Assembly (NCBI GenBank): GCA_033032865.1
Contig: JAWHQI010000040.1
Span: 13,657,501-13,721,500, forward strand
DNA: 64,000 nucleotides
Source: Dactylorhiza incarnata
Taxonomy: Eukaryota > Streptophyta > Magnoliopsida > Asparagales > Orchidaceae
Direction of reading: 5' to 3'
Below, one piece after another: positions 45,215-56,587 of this stretch. The position numbers and the translations under genes are program-made. The notes beneath the pieces are model-generated. The model was given only the letters and a program-made list of their open reading frames with translations, was not told the origin of the DNA and did no database searches. Within the stretch, counting starts at the first letter, position 1. Every line of letters starts with the position of its first letter.

Positions 45215-45232
45215 TCCCCGGCAATGGCGCCA
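45215..45232 (-). other. Athila-1 primer binding site, tRNA-Asp
   Basis: Minus strand reads TGGCGCCATTGCCGGGGA, one mismatch (G to A at a CpG) from the tRNA-Asp site TGGCGCCGTTGCCGGGGA used by Athila elements. Six bases separate it from the LTR at 45239. Confidence 0.9.
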
Positions 45233-45238
45233 AAAACT

Positions 45239-46155
45239 TGATGGTTAATTTTTAGATTTTAGAGTTCTTTTGCAGAGAGCCAGAGTGCGATTAGATTAAG
45301 GCCAAAGGGTCTCACGAGTAATCCTACTTTGAGAAACCAACCATTATGATATCGAGAGATAGAAGTAATGGTTTTTCCTTCTTTCAAAATATCAAGAGAA
45401 TCTCCCGGTCGACGGCGCCAAGAATCTTTTATTATTTCTATATAAAAAGACTTTTGAAATTTTTTTTTATTATTTATCCAAACTATTCCTCGATAAAGGC
45501 AAGTATACCTTATCGCGTATAGCATAAGATATTCTTAGAAAATATCAAGGTCATATTTTTCCAGACCGTGTTGATTATTTCTACTTTTTAAGAACACGCT
45601 ATTATTTTATCGAAAAAAAGGGTTTTGATTAATTTTGCAAATTTAAAATAGAGACGACAATAATATTTATGTGATTTCGTGCGTTTAGCAAAAATAAAGA
45701 AAAATAATTATAAAAAGAAAAGAGCATACTAAATTAAAAACTCATGCACTCTACGATAATTGAAATGACAGAAATAAAATAAAGCAGAAATTTATCTCAT
45801 ACACACACGCACTCTACGAGAATTGAAATGACTGAAATGAAAGAAAGCAAAAAATTTATCTCTTACACAAACCCACTCTACGATAATTGAAAACTAAATT
45901 AAAAGAAACAAAAATTAGAATTACTCTCTTACACTCACACACACAAAATTAAAGAAAGAGATACAAAACAAGCATTTTATTCATTAATATAAAAAACAAT
46001 CATTTTATAATTCGGAGAAAAAGATAGAAATATTAAGTTAGAAATGAAAAATATAAAAAACAAGCATTTTATTCATTAATTTACATGAAATTTATTATAC
46101 AAATTAAACTATACTAAAAATAATACTAAAAATACGTATAAATTACTATTCATCA
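45239..46155 (-). repeat. Athila-1 5' LTR
   Basis: 917 bp, TGATGGTTAA to TTCATCA, very AT-rich. It contains three diverged copies of a phrase ACTCTACGA-AATTGAAA near 45750, 45810 and 45870, and a second primer-site-like stretch at 45404-45420. The exact inner edge is uncertain because of that stretch. Confidence 0.7.
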
Positions 46156-46698
46156 GTTATGGTATGATTATTAATGGTATATACTCTTTCACATATGTGG
46201 ATTATGTTAAAGAATTACAACATAATCTCATTAGAATAAGTCAATTATGTGACAAAGGCTATATGGTAGAGTTCTACAAGGACAAGTGTCTGATAAAGTC
46301 GTTTGATAACTCAAAAACTATTTTAACAGGCACTCGGAGTAGAAATATTTTTTTCTTAAATTTTCTTTGTTTAGATTCTTCTACACCATTATGCCTTTTA
46401 GCAAAAGATAGTGCATCTCTATGTGACCAATGACACAAGAGACTAGCACATATAAATTTCAAAACTAAAAATATGCTATTTTCTCACAACTTAGTGCGTG
46501 ATGCACCCGATGTTAATTGCATAAAAAGAGACATTGTCAGGCATTCTTGATGGGTAAGCAGACTAGGGCTACCTTTAAGAGCATTATTTGCAAAGATTCT
46601 ACCAGATTCTTATATCTGCTTCATATGGACTTATTTGGTCCCATGCCAATTCATAGTTTTGGAGGTAAAGTTTACACCTTGGTTATTGTCGATGATTA
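46156..46698 (+). pseudogene. Copia-3 pre-integrase and integrase fragment
   Basis: Plus-strand copia pieces between Athila-1 and Sire-C. The first (46164-46433) is the pre-integrase region (YVKELQHNLIRISQLCDKGYM). The second (46517 on) has CQAFLMGKQTRATFKS, LHMDLFGPMPIHSFGG and LVIVDDY, where Sire-C cuts in. The zinc-finger part between them has stops, with residual LAHIN wording near 46447. It is the outermost and presumably oldest layer seen. Confidence 0.82.
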
Positions 46699-47859
46699 TA
46701 TTGGAACATGGTCTTCCGCATCTCCTAGGTTTGAGAAAAACAATTCCTATGTCTATTTGATCTTGTGTGTCTAAGTGTGCATGAAACAAATCCATATGAC
46801 TCAACGATAACATATGAAGGTTTCCCCAAAATTTGAAGCCAGAATTCCAACAGGTTCACTAGCGCCAGTGGTAACACCTAGAACGGGCGCTAACTCTGAT
46901 TAGGCAAGTTTAGACGGCAAGTATAGAAGGCGATAGCGCCAGCTGGTAGCGGATAGCATAGGCGCTAGCGTAGAGCACAAGATGATTTTTAGAAAGGTTT
47001 CCTTAGAATGAAGATACACACACGCATAATATTGCTTAAACAAGGATAACGTCGACGATAGCACTAGCATAGGCGCTAGCTCCACGGCTATAAAATGACC
47101 TCTTGGCTTTGTATATTTAGTCCTCTCACATCCCTAAATTCCATAGCTTCGTGCCACATCATATAGAGGAAGGTTCAAAGAGATACTCCCACAAATCCAT
47201 GAAGGCTTAAGGAGATCCGTGGAGAAGATTTCAACACGCTTCATCATCGTGATGAAAGACGGCATCGACTACAATCATACTTTGTGGGTCTTCATCTAGT
47301 TCTCTAAGAGATTCATATAGGGAGTTTTTTGTTATTATTTGTTTCATCACTTTTAAATCATGCATTAAATTCGCTTCGTGTTGGTGACTAGGTCTGGGTA
47401 GGACATAGGGCAGAAATTCTCCTCGTGTTGGTGACTAGGTCTAGGGTGTAGATCTTGGGGGTGCTCGAGGCCATATCTGGGGAAGGATTGGATAGAGAGA
47501 CTTGAGGCCGTATCCAGGGAAGGATTGGCTAAAGCCACCGGTTCGTGGTGATACGAGTCGGGATAGAAAACAAAAAGGGAGTTTACTTTTTCGCCTTTGA
47601 TTTCTAGCGTTATAGAAATCAATTTTTGTAATCAATTTTATTAATAGTAATCATGCCTCTCTTTGTGTAATAAAATTGATGTGTTCTTCATTTCTCTAAA
47701 TTGTTTATGTCTCTCTCTTTCATTATAAAACAATTTAGATCTTTATTCAAAATCACTATTTTGATCTCTTAGCATTTACAAGTATTTCAAAAAATAATAA
47801 TAATTTTTAAAACCCTTATTCACCCCCGCCCCCCTCTAAGGGTGCCTACCGATCCAACA
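46699..47859 (+). repeat. Sire-C 5' LTR
   Basis: 1161 bp, ending ATCCAACA. The first bases TATTGGAAC match TGTTAGAAC of the 3' LTR, so the terminal TG has decayed to TA. GCGCTAG/CTAGCGC words lie at 46858-47082, directly before the TATA box CTATAAAAT at 47088-47096. Confidence 0.88.
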
Positions 47860-47861
47860 AG

Positions 47862-47877
47862 TGGTATCAGAGCTAGG
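47862..47877 (+). other. Sire-C primer binding site, tRNA-Met
   Basis: TGGTATCAGAGCTAGG, two bases after the LTR; full match to the initiator tRNA-Met site. Confidence 0.95.
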
Positions 47878-47909
47878 TTTATTCTAAATCGGCTTAACAA
47901 CCAGGAATA

Positions 47910-49193
47910 ATGGCGCCTCATGATCTCGCTTCTATTAGTGGGGGGAATTTTTATGAAGGAAAATCACTAGCACCACCTAAATTTGAAGGTAGAAATTATA
48001 ATGGGTGGAAAATTTTAATGGAAAAATTTCTTAAGTCATTAGATATTAAAATATGGAATATTACCATTAGGAAGCCACCAAATGAGTTGAGTAGGGAAGA
48101 GCGTGTCTTAAATGCTAAATCAATAAATTGTCTATTTTGTGCACTTAATCAAAATATTTCCAAACTCATTTATACCTTTCCTACTGCATATGAGATGTGG
48201 AATTTTCATGAGATAACTTATGATTCTCCATCTATAGGTATGGAACAAACGCAAGAATTGGATAACATACAAGCTTGCACCAATGTTCAAGAAAGCTCCT
48301 CTCCTGATGAATCAATGGAGTGCACATCAAGTGGAAGAGAAGAAGAAATCTTATCTTTGGAAGAGGAGTACCAAAAAGATGTCAAGGTAACTATTTGTTC
48401 AAATCTTGCCTCTTCCAATAGCAATGTAAGGAAATCAAATTCTTCTCTTTTTGTGAAAAATTCCATTTATGCATTACATGTGCTACAAAGTTCTAAACGT
48501 AAAATTAACAAATTGAAAATCGCTAATGAGAAATTACGTTTAGAAAATAAAAGGTTAAAAGCTAATGTAGATTCTAATTGTGTTGTGGTTTCTCCATCTT
48601 GCTCTTTAATTGAAATTTCTAAGCCTTGTTTTGATTGTAATGATATTAAAGAAAAATTCAAGGATTTTAAAAAATATCTTTTAATCTCAAAAGAGCATAA
48701 TGAAAAGTTGGTAAATGAAAATAATATTTTACCTAATAAACTAGAATCAATAAAACTATTTGTGAAAAATTTTACAAGTAAAAAAAAATCTTTTATTTCT
48801 AATTTATCATCAAACTTGTGTAAAACTTCTAATAGTATTTAAAAATCTATTAAACATGCACCTAGTAGAATGTTTAATCATAAAAGCCTAATGAATTCTA
48901 ACCCACATTATATATCTCCCAAATTAAATTTATATGTGGATAAATTTACTATGAAAAATAATTTCAAAAGTCATTATTATTCTAAGTCTAATTTTAATGA
49001 ATACGAAAATTTGATGCATAATATTAAATCAAAATATGAATGGAGACCCAAAATAAAAAAAAATGAAACATTAACTCCACTTGAAAGGATTCATTCATTT
49101 TTGTCTCCCCAAAAATTATCACACTATATTTGGCTACCCAAAGGAACCGTTACACTTGGTTCCCTTTGTATACCAAAATCTCTTATTCATTAG
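47910..49193 (+). pseudogene. gag: Sire-C gag, internally deleted
   Basis: Starts MAPHDLASISGG at 47910, 33 bp after the primer site. Residues 1-100 are the copia gag N-terminus (KFEGRNYNGWKILMEKFL, FPTAYEMWNF). Then comes an acidic Ser/Glu stretch and, from about residue 175, a long Lys/Asn-rich coiled coil (KINKLKIANEKLRLENKRLK). A TAA at 48840 ends a 310-residue frame. The same frame continues at 48870-49193 with YEWRPKIKK and HYIWLPKGT, the sequence that precedes the protease in full Sireviruses. Both knuckles and the middle of gag are missing. It may still make a truncated 310-residue gag. Confidence 0.78.
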
Positions 49194-52100
49194 GTATCAT
49201 CAAATGCATGAAGTAGAATCTTTTCAAATTGAAATATACAAATTTCTAATTCATGATATGCGTTAATGTCTTTTCTTTTTTTTCTTCTTTTATTTTGTTT
49301 AAGCCATCATGTCATAGTCACCTAATATAATATTTGAAATTTGACTGTCCCTTAAAGCCTAAATGAAGTTTACAAATCAAATTAAATCAAAACTAAAAGT
49401 CAGGTTTTCATTTATAAATGACCTATCTATTATTATTATTATTATTATTATTAAAACCATAGCATATGAATATCATATAGTATTAATATAAATTGAACTA
49501 TAAATTTGATATATGATATTTTAATTAAATCAAGTTATTAGGCTATTAAGCACTTTAGCCTTCTTCAACAAAGTTGGAGAATTAACATTTTACAACGTGT
49601 GTACATCCTCTCAAGAACTCTTTACAAAACATGAATAATAATTTAGGTTTTGACGTCATGAGTTGAAATTTAACTTCCGCAACTTTTTGCATTCTCTTCA
49701 AAAAATTTCAGTGCATTAGATAGGCCCTATATTGCTCAATCATAGTTAAGTGAAATCAGAAATGAAATCGAAGGAAATTCGGGCCAAATACTCACGATTG
49801 GCACTCTCTGTGAGCTATCGCCAGCGCTAGCTCTTACCGTCGGCGCTAGAGATTAACTCAATTGTCTGTTGATTTCAAAATTTCTATTAAAATCTGAAAT
49901 TCCATATTTTCTAATCATTTATGTATTTCTGATTTGTTTTGTGTCTTGATTAATTTTTGAACTCTTCACACACAAATATGTTTTACTCAAAACTTAAGTT
50001 TCAGGAAGTCTAAAACATAAATAACATGATCTAGAAGAAAGTTCAAGATCTAATAGAAAGTTCAATTTTCAATATGTTCCTTTTTCTTTTCAAAACAAAA
50101 ATTGTATGGTGTTCACCTCTTGATGTCAAACAGGATCTAAACCATCACTATTGTTCACGTATCAAAAATCACATATATATTCAAAATCATAATTAAAAGG
50201 AAAATCACAAAAAATGTATTGAAAGAATTTACCATCATGATCTATTGATGTCCTTTGCTTATATTTCTCTAAAATCATATATCATAATTCATATCAAGAA
50301 TCATCTAAAAACAATTATTTATATCACATTTATATGAATTATATTATGACAATTGGTATTATAATTGCATACCATGGTTGGTGTACTATGCGTATATTGT
50401 GATTTATTTCAAGTTTAGACCTTAGAATCATCTTTATATCAATAAGATCAAATCAAATAGAATCTTCACTTCAGTCTAGTCTATAAATTGAAACACTATT
50501 ATACTTTGGCATAACATTAATCTCAAACTTATCATACTAACATTGTCACCTAAAGAATATTAGTGTGTATGTTAGGTTTTATATGTTTGCCAAGATATAC
50601 AGGCTTGGTATTTTTTATCTGGGGCATACCTATTTTACTCTTTGCATGAACATCATTTCACATTATAATCATTTAAATCATGCTTATTTGGCTTATTAAA
50701 ACATGATATCTTGTGTTTACAGTTCCTATTTTTTTTGTTACAATATTTTGATAAACACAAGCCTTACATAAGTCAAAATGAAGATTTGAGAAAATGTATT
50801 TCATGCGATGTTTGGTCATATAAGAAAACAGTATCGTTTTCATGCAATTTGATCTATCTAGACATCTCCAAAAATTCTGAAATCTCTGCATGAAAGTATT
50901 CTTTGGACACTTCATCAAAATCATAAAATAAAATTTTCAAAATCTCAATATTTTGCTCAGTGTTGCCCGCGCTAGCACTAGCGCTGACGCTAGCTTGAGT
51001 GTCAAATTTTGTGTACTTTTAAAATTTCAAAAAATAACTAAAAATATGTTCTTTCATATGTAGTACATAGTATTTGCATTTCTGCCTTTATTTGATTTTT
51101 GAAAAATTAAAATACAAATTTACAAAAGGCAAATTACAAAAAATATTTTTATTCCCTTCCTTTCTTTGTTTATTTGCCTGATTACTATTTCTATTTGCAA
51201 AATCCAATACAAAAATATTAAACAAAGAATTATCAAAAAATATTTTTTGAACTTAACATTTCTATTTACATATATCTTGCGAAAAGGAGATTTGGCATGT
51301 CACCCCATCACATCTCCTAGTACCAGTGCGAACCCCTCATAGGGTAGACCTCCGGAAGTTCAAGATCAGTTTTATGAGTTCAAATTTTTAAACAAATTTA
51401 TTTTTCAAAATATCAAAAAAAATACTGTATGGACTTTATTGTGTAAATCAAGCATGGTCTAATCTATCATTTAGACCTTCATAAATATTACAATTCATCT
51501 TTTCAAACTACTTTGAATATTGTTTTTATCATGCTTTGATATATCTACTCACATTTGCATCAATTGTATTGTAAAAAGTTATGTAGAACCAAGCTTAGCA
51601 TGCCTCTAGTATGAGTAAATGTTTTATGATTGATAATGATATTTATTCACTCACATATTTTGGCAAAGTCTACATGTGCTTTTAATCTAAGAATGCTTGC
51701 TTGTGTATTGTAATTGTACAATGAATTAAATTGCACAAGAATCTTACCTACACCACTCTTATTTGCACTCGTAATATTTAAGAAAAGTGGTTATGCTTTC
51801 AAAATTACATTGGTTTGCAAAACAAGTATATTTGTAGAACTTTGTACAAAATAAAAAATCATAAAATAAATTGACAAAGATAACTCCACCAAGTAGTACT
51901 TGAACCTCCTGATAAGTCTTAATGAGCATTGTGAGGTTGAGCACCTTCGAAAGAATAGTAAAGTGCCTTGTGCAAACCATAAGACCTTTTTACATCACTT
52001 ATTCTTAAGTACACCGGATCATAAAAATATCAATATTGAAAAATAAAATGTGTGATCCCGCAAGCACTACTTAGCACCCTGATAAGTCTTAATGAGCATT

Positions 52101-53500
52101 ATGTGTGCAAAGCACCTTGGTAGTTGTACATTTTCTTTGTGCATTGAAGTGTGTGGAAGTAAAATTATTTGTTTTTATTGTGCACTTTACTCTACATATG
52201 TTTTGTATTTTTGATTAAAACATTTGTTCACTCTATTCAAAATACACCTATGTGCACATCATTATCTTCCATAACACTTCTTCTCATGAGTATTGGATCC
52301 TAATGCAAATTCTATACTACTCTTTATATATAAATGCACTAGATAACCTAGCATGCTTTCTATAATGTTTGGTATGTCTTGAATTTGTGAATTTAAATAA
52401 CATTGTAGTAGTCTCTTTGTGATATTTTTCTTTCATGCTTAGTTACTTTATTGTCAAACTTAAAGATCTTACATAAATAATGGTTTACAAAAACATCTTC
52501 TCATTTTGGAATTCAACTCCTATTTCTTCTTATAAATCATCATGGTTGCAAAAAGATATTTCTTGTATTTCTATAAGTCTTCAAAAAATATTACCTTATA
52601 ACTTTTACCTTGCACTTTCATGCTTATATCAAAGTCTTAAATCTCAAAATTCCTTTTTCAACAAGTGGTAGACTTGCTTCGTAGAATTTATATTGGTTGT
52701 TCTAACACGAATATCATTTTTATGCGAAAACTTTAATTCATTAATGGATTGCAAAAGAGCTACGAGTTTTTTTAAAAATATAAACCCATAGGCTATAAAC
52801 TTATTATTAGATTTAAATGCTTAATGTTTCCAATGATTATTATCCCATGAATACATATCTCACCATAGCGAGGGCGTAGGGTTGTAAGCATTAGATAACC
52901 TAACCTCTAAGTCATGTCTTGTCCTTAACCGAGGAGGGTTCCAGTGGGGCCTTGCGAAAAATTGGTGGGAAAGAGTGCTAAGTTGAGTATTTTTCTAGTG
53001 TTTGCATATGGGACTAACACCCCAATCTACGGCATGTATGCAACTCCTCCTGACCATCCGTCACTTAGTACAGGGCTAGGGTGTAGACATATTATCTGGG
53101 TAGATTGGTTACTTGGAAATCATTAACTTATTATGCATAAAACTCCTTATTATTTCATTTCCTCTAAAAAGATCGATCATGCCTTATTTTTTTTCAAAAA
53201 ACCATTTTCTATATCTCTTGCTACCTTACCAACTTTTGCTAATAATAAAAGGGGGAGAACTAACATGATGAATAATAATCGCTATCAAATGGGAAAACTA
53301 ACATGACTAATAATTAAGAATATTGCGTACATATACGGGGAGCATTCACAAAAGGGGAGAAAGTATTTAGGGGGAGCAATTCTAAATACCAAAGACGACA
53401 ATTATCCTAAGTCATCATTCTCACATACACACACACAAGTAGGTTTCATCATGCTTATATATTAATGCTCTGATTTATCATTAATGGATTTGTTATTATC
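49194..53500. other. Sire-C 4.3-kb non-coding internal region
   Basis: Very AT-rich; no coherent ORF or recognisable protein. An ATT microsatellite lies near 49430-49452. GCGCTAG words like those of its LTRs occur at 49803-49850 and 50967-50998. From about 51600 it aligns with Sire-A 28316 onward, including two copies of the CCAAG...CTTGG block (51890-51960, 52072-52123). Purine-tract copies lie at 53247-53260, 53351-53360 and 53369-53378. The 49200-51550 stretch has no match elsewhere in the window. Confidence 0.7.
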
Positions 53501-53513
53501 AAAAGGGGGAGTT
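53501..53513 (+). other. Sire-C polypurine tract
   Basis: AAAAGGGGGAGTT directly before the 3' LTR. Confidence 0.88.
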
Positions 53514-54258
53514 TGTTAGAACATGGTCTTCCACATTTCCTAGGTTTGAGAATAATAAATCCTATTTATATTTGATCTTGTGTGTCTAAGTGTGCACAAA
53601 CAAAACCATTTGACTCAAGGATAACATATGAAGGTTCCCCAAAATTTGAAGCCAGAATTCCAACATGTTCACTAGCGCTGACGATACCACCTAGAGCGGG
53701 CGCTAACTCTGATTAGGCAAGTTTAAACGACAAATATAGAAGGCGATAGCACCAGGCCGTAGTGGATAGTGCAGTCACTAGCGCGGAGCACAAGAGGATT
53801 TTTGAAAGGATTCCTTGGAATGAAGATACGCATACGCAGAATATTTCTTAAATAAGAATAGCGTCGGCGGAAGCGCTAGCGCAGGAGCTAGCTTCAAGGC
53901 TATAAAAAGGACCCCTTGGCTACGTATTATTAATCCTCTCACACCCCTAAATTCCAGTGCTTCGTGCCACATCATATAGAGGATGGTTCATAGAGATACT
54001 CCCACAAATCAATGAAGGCTTAAGGAGATCTGTGGAGAAGATTTCAACATGCTTCATCATCACGATGAAAGACCGCATTGACTACGATCATACTCTGCGG
54101 GTCTTCGTCTACTTCTCCAAGAGATCCATATAGGAAAGTTTTTGTTATTATTTGTTTCATCACTTTTAAATCGTGCAGTAAATTTGCCTCGTGTTGGCGA
54201 CTAAGTCTGGGTTGGACTTAGGGTAGAAATTTGCCTCGTGTTGGCGACTAGGTCTAGG
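53514..54258 (+). repeat. Sire-C 3' LTR, truncated by Tat-C
   Basis: Matches 46699-47440; stops at GACTAGGTCTAGGGT, where the 5' LTR goes on GTAGATC. GCGCTAG-type words at 53670-53892 precede the TATA box TATAAAAA at 53901. Confidence 0.85.
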
Positions 54259-54263
54259 GTATT

Positions 54264-54730
54264 TGTTTGCCCAGAAAGCCCGCGACCTCCTCTCATTGTT
54301 CATTTTTCCCGGTCTCAGCGGTCTCAAATTAGGTGATCGCCCAAATCGTCAGATGCCTCCTCAACCGAGGTTTTCTAAGTACCCAGCGGTCAAGATAGTG
54401 CAAGATCGCCGGCTCAAGCGGTCTGGCCATTTTTCTTATTTTTATTATTTGCACCCCATTTCCCTGCCCCGGCTCTCCTGTACCCCGGGCAGCCCGTAGT
54501 TTTCAGTTCTGCCCGTTTGGGCAGCCCCCTCGTCTATAAATAGAGGGGTAGGGGCACCAGAAAAGCACTTTTGGCTCCGAAGATCCAGCTTACAACCTGT
54601 GTAAGCGGTCTCATTTCTTCGTGATCGCCATTTCGTGATCGTTTTCCCTTTGTTCCAGCATCTTCTGTCTTAGTAACCTGCACTTCGCAGTTTTCTCCCA
54701 TCCCCTTTAGTGTGAATTTTGGAGGTACCA
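54264..54730 (+). repeat. Tat-C 5' LTR
   Basis: Proposed as TGTTTGCCCA (54264) to GAGGTACCA (54730), about 467 bp. The left edge is where Sire-C homology stops; the right edge is inferred from the CA-TTTT-TGG layout also seen in Tat-A/B. TATA box TCTATAAATAG at 54532-54542. GCGGTC occurs at 54308, 54388, 54418 and 54606. The partner LTR is not in the window, so the edges are unconfirmed. Confidence 0.65.
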
Positions 54731-54734
54731 TTTT

Positions 54735-54750
54735 TGGCACCAACAGAACG
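54735..54750 (+). other. Tat-C probable primer binding site, tRNA not identified
   Basis: TGGCACCAACAGAACG follows the LTR after four T, the spacing seen in Tat-A/B. It does not match the tRNA-Phe site of its relatives, nor any plant tRNA 3' end I can recall with confidence. Confidence 0.4.
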
Positions 54751-54803
54751 AACACGCGACCTTCAGATTTCGAAGTGTCAGGTGAAATCCATAGACTTCC
54801 AAG

Positions 54804-56587
54804 ATGGTTGATCGCCGTAGAGGTCGTCCCTTGCGATCTCCCAGCGTTCCCCCTTCCGATCACAATCCGTTAGAAGCGCTTGAGCGCCGCTTCGAGCTTC
54901 GTGTTGAACAAGCTCTCCGTGAGGCCGCCCGAGCTAGGCAGGACGCCACCTCTGTTCAGCAGGAGATCGCATGGTCTCAGCAAGAGGCCGCTCGAGATCG
55001 ACAAGAAGTCGTCCGGGCTCAGCAGGAGTCTGCGAAGCAGATTGAGGCTATGAACCAGGTTCTAGCCGTATGGCAGGCGGTCACCCGAGCGATCACCCCA
55101 TCTTCCAGCCCGCAACTCCTCAGCGATCTCAGCATGAGGAGTTCGCCGCCTGTTGTAACTCTTTTCGAGCCGTAGCTCAGGGGACTCCGTCCCAGACCCT
55201 GAATTTTGAAGAAGGATTTGCTTACCCTCAAGATCCTCCTGCCTCTTTTCTTCCTCCTCCAGGACCTTCTGTTTTCGGGGAGCCTTCCCCCTTTACCGAT
55301 GAGATTCATCGGGATCCGATTCCTCATGGATTCAGAGAACCTCACCTTCCGGTGTATACAGGAGAAACCGACCCAATGTGCCATCTTCAAGCCTTCGAGT
55401 CTGCTGTGGCTCTCAGGAACATTTCAGATGGAGTGAGGTGCAAGCTGATGGTCACCTCCTTCGATGGGTCATCCATGGAATGGTTCTATAAGCTGCCTTG
55501 TCAATCTATCCCAAGCTTTGCTGCCCTGAGGCAAGAGCTCCTCCTGAGGTTCGCCACCGCAAAGAAGAGGAAGAGTGGTCCTGCGACCCTCTTCAAGATC
55601 AGGCAAGGGGACAACGAAACTTCAGCGCATTTCATTGACCATTTTCAGAAAGAGATCTTGGGAGTTAGGGATATGGACCCCGAGCTCTACATGGTGGCTT
55701 TGATCAGTGGTCTGCAGGAGGGTCCTCTGAAATTCAAAGTCACAACCAAGGTGCCTAGCTCCTATCAGGAGCTGATCAGCATTGCCAATCGCTACATAGA
55801 AGGGGAGATCAACAACCCCACCTATGTGAGCAATTTGACAAACAGGGCCACTCAGAAAGGCTCTGCGGGATTTTATCCGGCTCCGTCTTCCTCTAAGCCC
55901 CGACAAGAGCTCCCACCTCCGGCTCCGAGAGGTAAGAATTACCGCAACACCCGCTTCAACCGAGGTAATCAATCCTTCCCACTTCAAAATTCATTTCTTC
56001 AAACTCCCGCTACTCCTGCTCCGCAAGTCACTCCCATCCACCAGATCCAGCGTGCTCAACCTCCTCTTCTACCCATTCCTTCACTTTACAATGAATCCCA
56101 AGAGTCCTTCACGGACTTTGGCGTTTCTATGAATGAAGTGCTTCAAGTACTGCAGAAGCAGCCCTTTTTTAAGAGGCCAGCTCCGCTAAATTCTGACCCG
56201 AAAACCAGAAACCCAACTCTCTATTGTGAATATCACAGAGATAGGGGTCATTTGACAGAGGATTGTAGGGCTCTCCGCCTGTTCTTAGAGAAGCTTCTGA
56301 AGGAGGGTAAGCTTCGAGATCTCATCCAGAAGAATGATTCTTCCAAAGCCTCAACCTCCAAGGCTAAGGAAGTAGCGGAAGTCCATTGGGAATGCGAAGA
56401 AGTGGACGATATTGGCCATCTCGGCAATATCGGCTTTCCCAATGAATGCGTGGATGCTGATGACGAAGGCGCCTTGGGCAATCTCTTCTGCATCCACGGA
56501 GGTGCAGGTCCGGAATCTTCAAGGAAGGCGAGTCTGAAAAGGGTTTATCAATCAGAGGTTGCTGCCACCTCTTCAGCCCTAGTCTGA
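54804..56587 (+). pseudogene. gag: Tat-C gag with one frameshift
   Basis: Starts MVDRRRGRPLRS at 54804. Residues 25-85 form a coiled coil rich in Gln, Arg and Glu (REAARARQDA). A frameshift lies between about 55070 and 55175, joining to the long frame that ends at 56587. That frame has the gag core (YTGETDPMCHLQAFE, SMEWFYKLP, LLLRFATAKKRKS, DHFQKEIL, LISGLQEGPLKF) and the Tat-type knuckle CEYHRDRGHLTEDC near 56226-56270. It ends SALV-TGA, in the same frame as pol. It forms the particle. Confidence 0.88.

Larger units (their letters stand above)
41659..46155 (-). mobile_element. Athila-1: 5' part of an Athila-lineage Ty3/gypsy element
   Basis: LTR 46155-45239, tRNA-Asp primer site, gag, protease and the start of RT, all on the minus strand. 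RT is cut by Copia-2; the remainder lies outside the window to the left. The RT wording (FTCPFSTFAYRRM, EVFMDDFSV) and gag wording are Athila-like. The right edge falls in Copia-3 integrase sequence, so Athila-1 inserted into Copia-3 (expected duplication GTTAT at 46156-46160). Heavily decayed. Confidence 0.85.
46699..54258 (+). mobile_element. Sire-C: gag-only, non-autonomous Sirevirus-like element
   Basis: LTR 46699-47859, tRNA-Met primer site, a gag gene, 4.2 kb of non-coding sequence, polypurine tract 53501-53513 and 3' LTR from 53514, cut at about 54258 by Tat-C. No protease, integrase, RT or RNase H sequence is present, yet both LTRs, PBS and PPT are in place, so it could only have moved with enzymes from a relative. 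It inserted into Copia-3 integrase (left 5-mer GATTA at 46694-46698). Confidence 0.85.

Noticed and set aside
49194..53500. Host gene or non-coding RNA gene in the AT-rich Sire-C interior
   Set aside because: It lies between a matching PBS and PPT of one element, its right part aligns with other Sire elements, and no ORF or known RNA structure is evident.
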